From an uncultured Ignavibacteriota bacterium (GTDB lineage Bacteria; Bacteroidota; Ignavibacteria; Tepidaquicellales; Tepidaquicellaceae), in contig CALKAJ010000064.1 in the NCBI GenBank assembly GCA_937983305.1, positions 1-17,251 on the forward strand: a stretch of 17,251 nucleotides of DNA, written 5' to 3'. The notes below the pieces were generated by a model that did no database searches, was not told the origin of the DNA, and saw nothing but the letters and a program-made list of their open reading frames with translations. The position numbers and the translations under genes were made by a program. This document shows, one piece after another, positions 13,229-17,251 of this stretch. Every line of letters begins with the position of its first letter. The first letter of the stretch is position 1.

Positions 13229-16200
13229 TTAAAATTTAATTCTATAAATTAATCCTCCGCCGGTTCTAACATCCTTAGAGGTTTGATTTTGGCTGAACGG
13301 GTCTATTATCCTTTCAAACTTTGCAACTAAATTATTTGATAAAAGATTCATACCCAGTAATTTACTTAAAGGATATTCAATTGAAAAATTGGTATTACTC
13401 AAATCCGTTAAAATCTGACCGCCAAATCTTATTGTTGCATCACCAAAACCGGCAGTGAATCTTATATCCGTATTCTGGGCAAATGAACCGCTCTGGCTAT
13501 CAACATAATTTATATCCGTGCTTAGAATAAACGGAAGGAAATCCTGAACAAAACTTGATATATAACCCGAAAGGAATGATGAACCAACATTTGCGCCAAT
13601 ATTTGTTACGAAATCAAGCCTTTGCGATGCATTCAACTCGTCTTTTAATTTCCCGAATATTATAAAACTAATAGCTTCATCCGATGGGTCAGCACCTCCA
13701 ACAGAACTTCCGTTTACCAAAACCTGCCATTTTAAATCGGGTTTTTGCGCTTCTCCCGTTACATCGAGAATAATGTCAACTGTTCTTGTAGATTGAGAAT
13801 TTGGGGTAGTAGAATTAGCTGAATATTGAGCTTTTATATTCAATACGGGGTTTGTCATCGGTCCTTTGAAAGTTACATATCCATCTGCTTTGAAATTCTT
13901 ATAAAACTTATAATAAGAAGCCGGAAGAAGATCTGCCCTTCCTCTTATTTGCATTTCCCCGTTTTCAATATTATCGGCAAAAAGTTTCGTGGTTACTTCT
14001 CCGTTAAATTCCTGCTTTGTTTTTTCGTCAACAATAAATCTAACAAGCAATTTATCCTCGGTAGTTATGCTGATATTATATTCGAAGATACCGCCTTTTT
14101 TTCCGTTCTTGGATAAATTCTTATCTTTTTGTAAAAATATATCATCAAACGGATCATTAAGGAAAATCTCTCTGTTTACCTTTGCAGTATCTAATTTTAA
14201 AAGCTCTGAGATAAATAAACTGTCATTATTAATAATTGTGCTGTCATAATAAATACCGTACTTTATATTATCGCTGTATATATTGTACGCATCTGTTTTT
14301 GGAGCAGGGATAAATACCTTTCCCTTTTTCACTAAAAAGTTACCGGTCATTGAAATTTTATCGGCATTTCCTCTGATGATTAGCGGGGGAGTTCCGCTGC
14401 CGCCAATCAAGTTTCCATAGACTCCAAGTTTATTGTAAGAAACGGCAGGATCTAAAATTAAAACATCTCCTGTTATATCGAGGTTAATATCAGATGGAAT
14501 TAAATTAGCCATATCAATATACCCTGCAATATTGATAGACTTTGTGTCACTTGAAGGGTGAAGGAGTTTGAAATTATTCATCAGTAATTTTCTTCCTTCA
14601 GTCGAAATATCGGTATTAAATTTATATCTGACACCTGTCATATCAACCGTGAACCTGCCGTCGTCAACTGTCATTTTTCCTGAAAATTCCGGATTGGAAA
14701 TCTTTCCCCTGATGGTCAAATCGCTGTTGAGCTTTGCATCGAGATGATTTATTAAAGGAATAAATCTTTCAAGTATCTTTATCTGAAAGTTTTCCGCAAT
14801 TATTTTTAGTGTTACATCTTTATCAAGATAATCAACGTCAGTTTGATCTGAGATAATGGGATTTTCCAGCGGATAGTTACCGTTTATAAATAGCTTTCCT
14901 GTGCTGTTCTGGTTGTAATACGCAAGGTCAGGTAAAAGTACATTGTCTTTGTACTGAATGATGGCATCCATTCTTCCAATGTTGTTTTTTCCGTATTTCA
15001 GAGGGTCAGTGTTTAACTCGGAATATATTTCAGGATTTTCAAGCGTTCCCTTGAAATTAATTTTAAACCTTCTCACATTTCCATTAATATTCTGTTCCTG
15101 CTTTTGTATCTGAGCAAGATTAAATATCTCAGGAATTATAATTCTGGAACCGGAAACCGTGATATCGCTTGCTCCGTTGATTGAGTATATTCCGTTTATT
15201 TTTATTCTTTGATTCAGGCTGTCCTTTAAAACCAGATTGTCAACGAAAATATTGTTTACCGGGTTATTGATGCTGTCCCTTGGTAGAAAATAAATTTTGG
15301 CATCTCTTCTGTTAAAGAAATTATAATTTTTATAACCCAGATCCAGAGAGTCAACCAAAATACCGACACCGTTTTCGAGAACAATAATATCACCTTTAAG
15401 GAATCCTTTCAGATTTGAGTCAACTTTGGAATATAATCTGAATAAATTATTTGTATCTAAGGTCTGGAAATGAAAATTAACCGTATCAATGATGGTGCTT
15501 TTTCCGAATCCTAATTTAGAAGCAGAAATATACATTTTTGTAGTAATATCCTCAAAAATATCCCCTTCGTTATTATCTTCAAGTTTAACGGCAAAATGAG
15601 TTTCATCTAAATTGAAAACGGTATCTTTATATGAAAATTTATTAATATCACCAACAGCTACAAATTTAAACTTATTTTTATTCTGAGAAATTTCGCCTTT
15701 AATCTTTCCTGTAAAAGTCATAGAGCTGTCCCTCATTACAAGTCTGATTGGCAGGAAATTCTTAATATTAATATTATAAACAAGTTTCATATCCGGCGGC
15801 AGAGTATTTAAATCCTGCATGTCGGAAATACTTATCGGAGCACCAAGACTGTCTTTCAATTCGAGTTTTAATCTCTCAGCATATTGATATGATATTCTTT
15901 TTATATTCGACGCAAGAATAATCGGAATTATATCAAATCTGTAATTTCCGCTTGCCTGTAAATCAACAAAAGAAGATTTAACGTTAATTAATTTTTCGCC
16001 GTTTTCTAATTTTATGTCAATCGCAAAATCCGATGGAGGTATTTCCAATCCCGTGTATTCGGATTTGTCAACTTTGAATAAATATTCGCCGGTTAAATCA
16101 TCAGGTTTAAATCCTGTTCCTTGTTTAATACTTTCAAGGTTAAATCCTGCTCCTACCAATGCGAAATCGAGATTTAAATCCGTTCTGTCATCAGGATTAT

Positions 16201-17251
16201 TAGTCAGAGTTGCGAAGTCAAGTTTGCTTGTCTGACCTTTCAGGTCATAAGAAATATTCGCTTCGTTTTTAAAATCTATAGTTCCCTTAATAACCGACCC
16301 AAGTGTCTGCGACAGATATTTAATTTCGAGATTTGCACTTCCTCCGTTTAATTGTATCTGTCCTTCGCTTCTTGAAATGTTCTGACCGTAAACCGATGAA
16401 TTGTTAATAACAAAGTCGAGTTTTGTTCGCATAGTGCGATAATCAACTCCCTGACCTTCAACTTTGAATTCCGTATTGATAGGACCTCTCAATTCGCTGA
16501 TACCTGTTATCTTTTCGAGATTTACTCCATCGGCTTTCACGCTTGCCCTGTAAACCATATCGTTCGGCTTGAGATTTAATTTCCCGTCACCTGAAATATT
16601 TCCGACACCTGATTTAATATCAAATTTTGTATAGAAATCGAGCGGCTCTCCGACAAAAGTAAAATTACCTGATACTATCCCAACATTGCTGTAATCAGGA
16701 ATTTTCAATCCCGGTAATTTGGTTTTTATATCAGTCGGGTCAAGAACGGTATTATAAGCAGAAACATCAATATAAAGGTTTTCCGGTTTATGAAGATTTT
16801 TTACTCTTCCGTTAAAACTTATTGAAGTTCTTTCCGTGCTTACCGTAAATCTGTCAAAGAGAATATTCCCGTAATTACCGCTTGCCTTTAAATCAAGGTA
16901 AACCTTACCCTGTAGAAATTCAACATCGTGAATAAAATAATCCAGATCTTCCGCGTCAAATTTATCAACCGTTAAATCTATTTCAGTCTGATTTTCTACA
17001 AATGCTTCATAATCTATGTTCGCAGGATTAAGATTTTCCATTGATGCTTTCCTGATTAATACGTTAGACCTGTCAGTCCGGAATATTAAATTATTTACAA
17101 TGGCATGGTATTTTTTGCTAAGCGAAGCATTGAAAGCAAGTTTTTGTAATTGAAATTTGGAATTAGTATTAAAAGAAATATTTTTTATCTCGGCTTTTTT
17201 ATCTCCCGGATAATATTCTCCTCCGAGAGATATATTTAAGTTTGTAATATC
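13229..17251 (-). CDS. tamB: TamB (translocation and assembly module subunit), 5' truncated
   Basis: The window holds 1340 codons of a gene that is still open at its right edge, so the true start lies beyond base 17251. The ATG at 17041 is internal: the frame continues upstream with the same beta-strand-rich sequence (for example 'EIKNISFNTNSKFQLQ'). TamB is an inner-membrane-anchored periplasmic protein of long AsmA-like/DUF490 repeats that moves lipids or barrel proteins toward the outer membrane with TamA. The C-terminal DUF490 domain is recognisable: 'GEAQKPDLKWQV', 'DEAISFIIFGKLKDELN' (about 13630-13690), 'GQILTDLSNTNFSIEYPLS' and the end 'GGGLIYRIKF' with a terminal phenylalanine, as in barrel-interacting proteins. 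TamA is not in the window. Confidence 0.88.
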   Translation of the reverse strand, partial: DITNLNISLGGEYYPGDKKAEIKNISFNTNSKFQLQKLAFNASLSKKYHAIVNNLIFRTDRSNVLIRKASMENLNPANIDYEAFVENQTEIDLTVDKFDAEDLDYFIHDVEFLQGKVYLDLKASGNYGNILFDRFTVSTERTSISFNGRVKNLHKPENLYIDVSAYNTVLDPTDIKTKLPGLKIPDYSNVGIVSGNFTFVGEPLDFYTKFDIKSGVGNISGDGKLNLKPNDMVYRASVKADGVNLEKITGISELRGPINTEFKVEGQGVDYRTMRTKLDFVINNSSVYGQNISRSEGQIQLNGGSANLEIKYLSQTLGSVIKGTIDFKNEANISYDLKGQTSKLDFATLTNNPDDRTDLNLDFALVGAGFNLESIKQGTGFKPDDLTGEYLFKVDKSEYTGLEIPPSDFAIDIKLENGEKLINVKSSFVDLQASGNYRFDIIPIILASNIKRISYQYAERLKLELKDSLGAPISISDMQDLNTLPPDMKLVYNINIKNFLPIRLVMRDSSMTFTGKIKGEISQNKNKFKFVAVGDINKFSYKDTVFNLDETHFAVKLEDNNEGDIFEDITTKMYISASKLGFGKSTIIDTVNFHFQTLDTNNLFRLYSKVDSNLKGFLKGDIIVLENGVGILVDSLDLGYKNYNFFNRRDAKIYFLPRDSINNPVNNIFVDNLVLKDSLNQRIKINGIYSINGASDITVSGSRIIIPEIFNLAQIQKQEQNINGNVRRFKINFKGTLENPEIYSELNTDPLKYGKNNIGRMDAIIQYKDNVLLPDLAYYNQNSTGKLFINGNYPLENPIISDQTDVDYLDKDVTLKIIAENFQIKILERFIPLINHLDAKLNSDLTIRGKISNPEFSGKMTVDDGRFTVDMTGVRYKFNTDISTEGRKLLMNNFKLLHPSSDTKSINIAGYIDMANLIPSDINLDITGDVLILDPAVSYNKLGVYGNLIGGSGTPPLIIRGNADKISMTGNFLVKKGKVFIPAPKTDAYNIYSDNIKYGIYYDSTIINNDSLFISELLKLDTAKVNREIFLNDPFDDIFLQKDKNLSKNGKKGGIFEYNISITTEDKLLVRFIVDEKTKQEFNGEVTTKLFADNIENGEMQIRGRADLLPASYYKFYKNFKADGYVTFKGPMTNPVLNIKAQYSANSTTPNSQSTRTVDIILDVTGEAQKPDLKWQVLVNGSSVGGADPSDEAISFIIFGKLKDELNASQRLDFVTNIGANVGSSFLSGYISSFVQDFLPFILSTDINYVDSQSGSFAQNTDIRFTAGFGDATIRFGGQILTDLSNTNFSIEYPLSKLLGMNLLSNNLVAKFERIIDPFSQNQTSKDVRTGGGLIYRIKF

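Noticed and set aside
13826..14249. + strand frames opposite tamB
   Set aside because: Low-complexity, Phe/Ser/Ile-rich translations of the antisense strand; tamB is clearly the coding frame.
17039..17041. ATG at 17041 as the TamB start
   Set aside because: The frame stays open to the window edge with the same beta-rich composition, so the ATG is internal to a truncated gene.
1..17251. Mobile elements, CRISPR arrays, tRNA/rRNA, toxin-antitoxin or phage genes
   Set aside because: No transposase or integrase motifs, spaced direct repeats, clover-leaf candidates or short paired genes of that type were seen; the content is housekeeping.

Overview
This window looks like chromosomal, housekeeping DNA from a Gram-negative bacterium of the Bacteroidota/Chlorobiota/Ignavibacteriota lineage. 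It is AT-rich, most genes lack a clear Shine-Dalgarno sequence, and it combines a bacillithiol glycosyltransferase (BshA) with LPS and outer-membrane assembly proteins (an OstA/LptA-like protein, a GT9 glycosyltransferase and TamB). The Ignavibacteriota-like placement is an inference from gene content and base composition, not a phylogenetic result. I found no mobile element, CRISPR array, tRNA or rRNA, and no gene-free stretch longer than about 150 bases.

The first 47 bases are not genomic. They are the 3' part of the Illumina TruSeq/P5 adapter, so the window starts at an untrimmed contig end. Genomic sequence starts at about base 48, inside the C-terminal part of an OstA/LptA-like gene on the + strand. 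This gene shares its stop-codon bases with the convergent bshA.

From 7694 down to 538, all genes lie on the - strand in tight order: a lipoprotein, sucD, folB, folK, a 65-bp gap with a perfect palindrome, a deoxynucleoside kinase, a 59-residue membrane protein that a length cutoff easily misses, a GT9 glycosyltransferase, a Ppx/GppA phosphatase and bshA. Genes in the lower half overlap by 4 to 26 bases, which suggests translational coupling. The set combines energy metabolism (sucD), folate synthesis (folB, folK), nucleotide salvage, LPS sugar transfer, polyphosphate/ppGpp metabolism and thiol synthesis.

A divergent + strand group follows: pgi, overlapped by a secreted DUF6265-like protein, then ferritin with the best Shine-Dalgarno in the window, a hairpin with terminator character, and a YjbQ-family gene. 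The last group is on the - strand and runs in from the right edge: a large TamB gene, cut by the window end, followed by RNase R, whose start must be non-ATG. RNase R converges on yjbQ with only 2 bases between stop codons.

I see no strong candidate for an undescribed multi-gene system. The points most worth a second look are the adapter contamination, the hidden small membrane protein, the lysine-rich tail on SucD, the non-ATG RNase R start, and the hairpin and palindromes in the short intergenic gaps.
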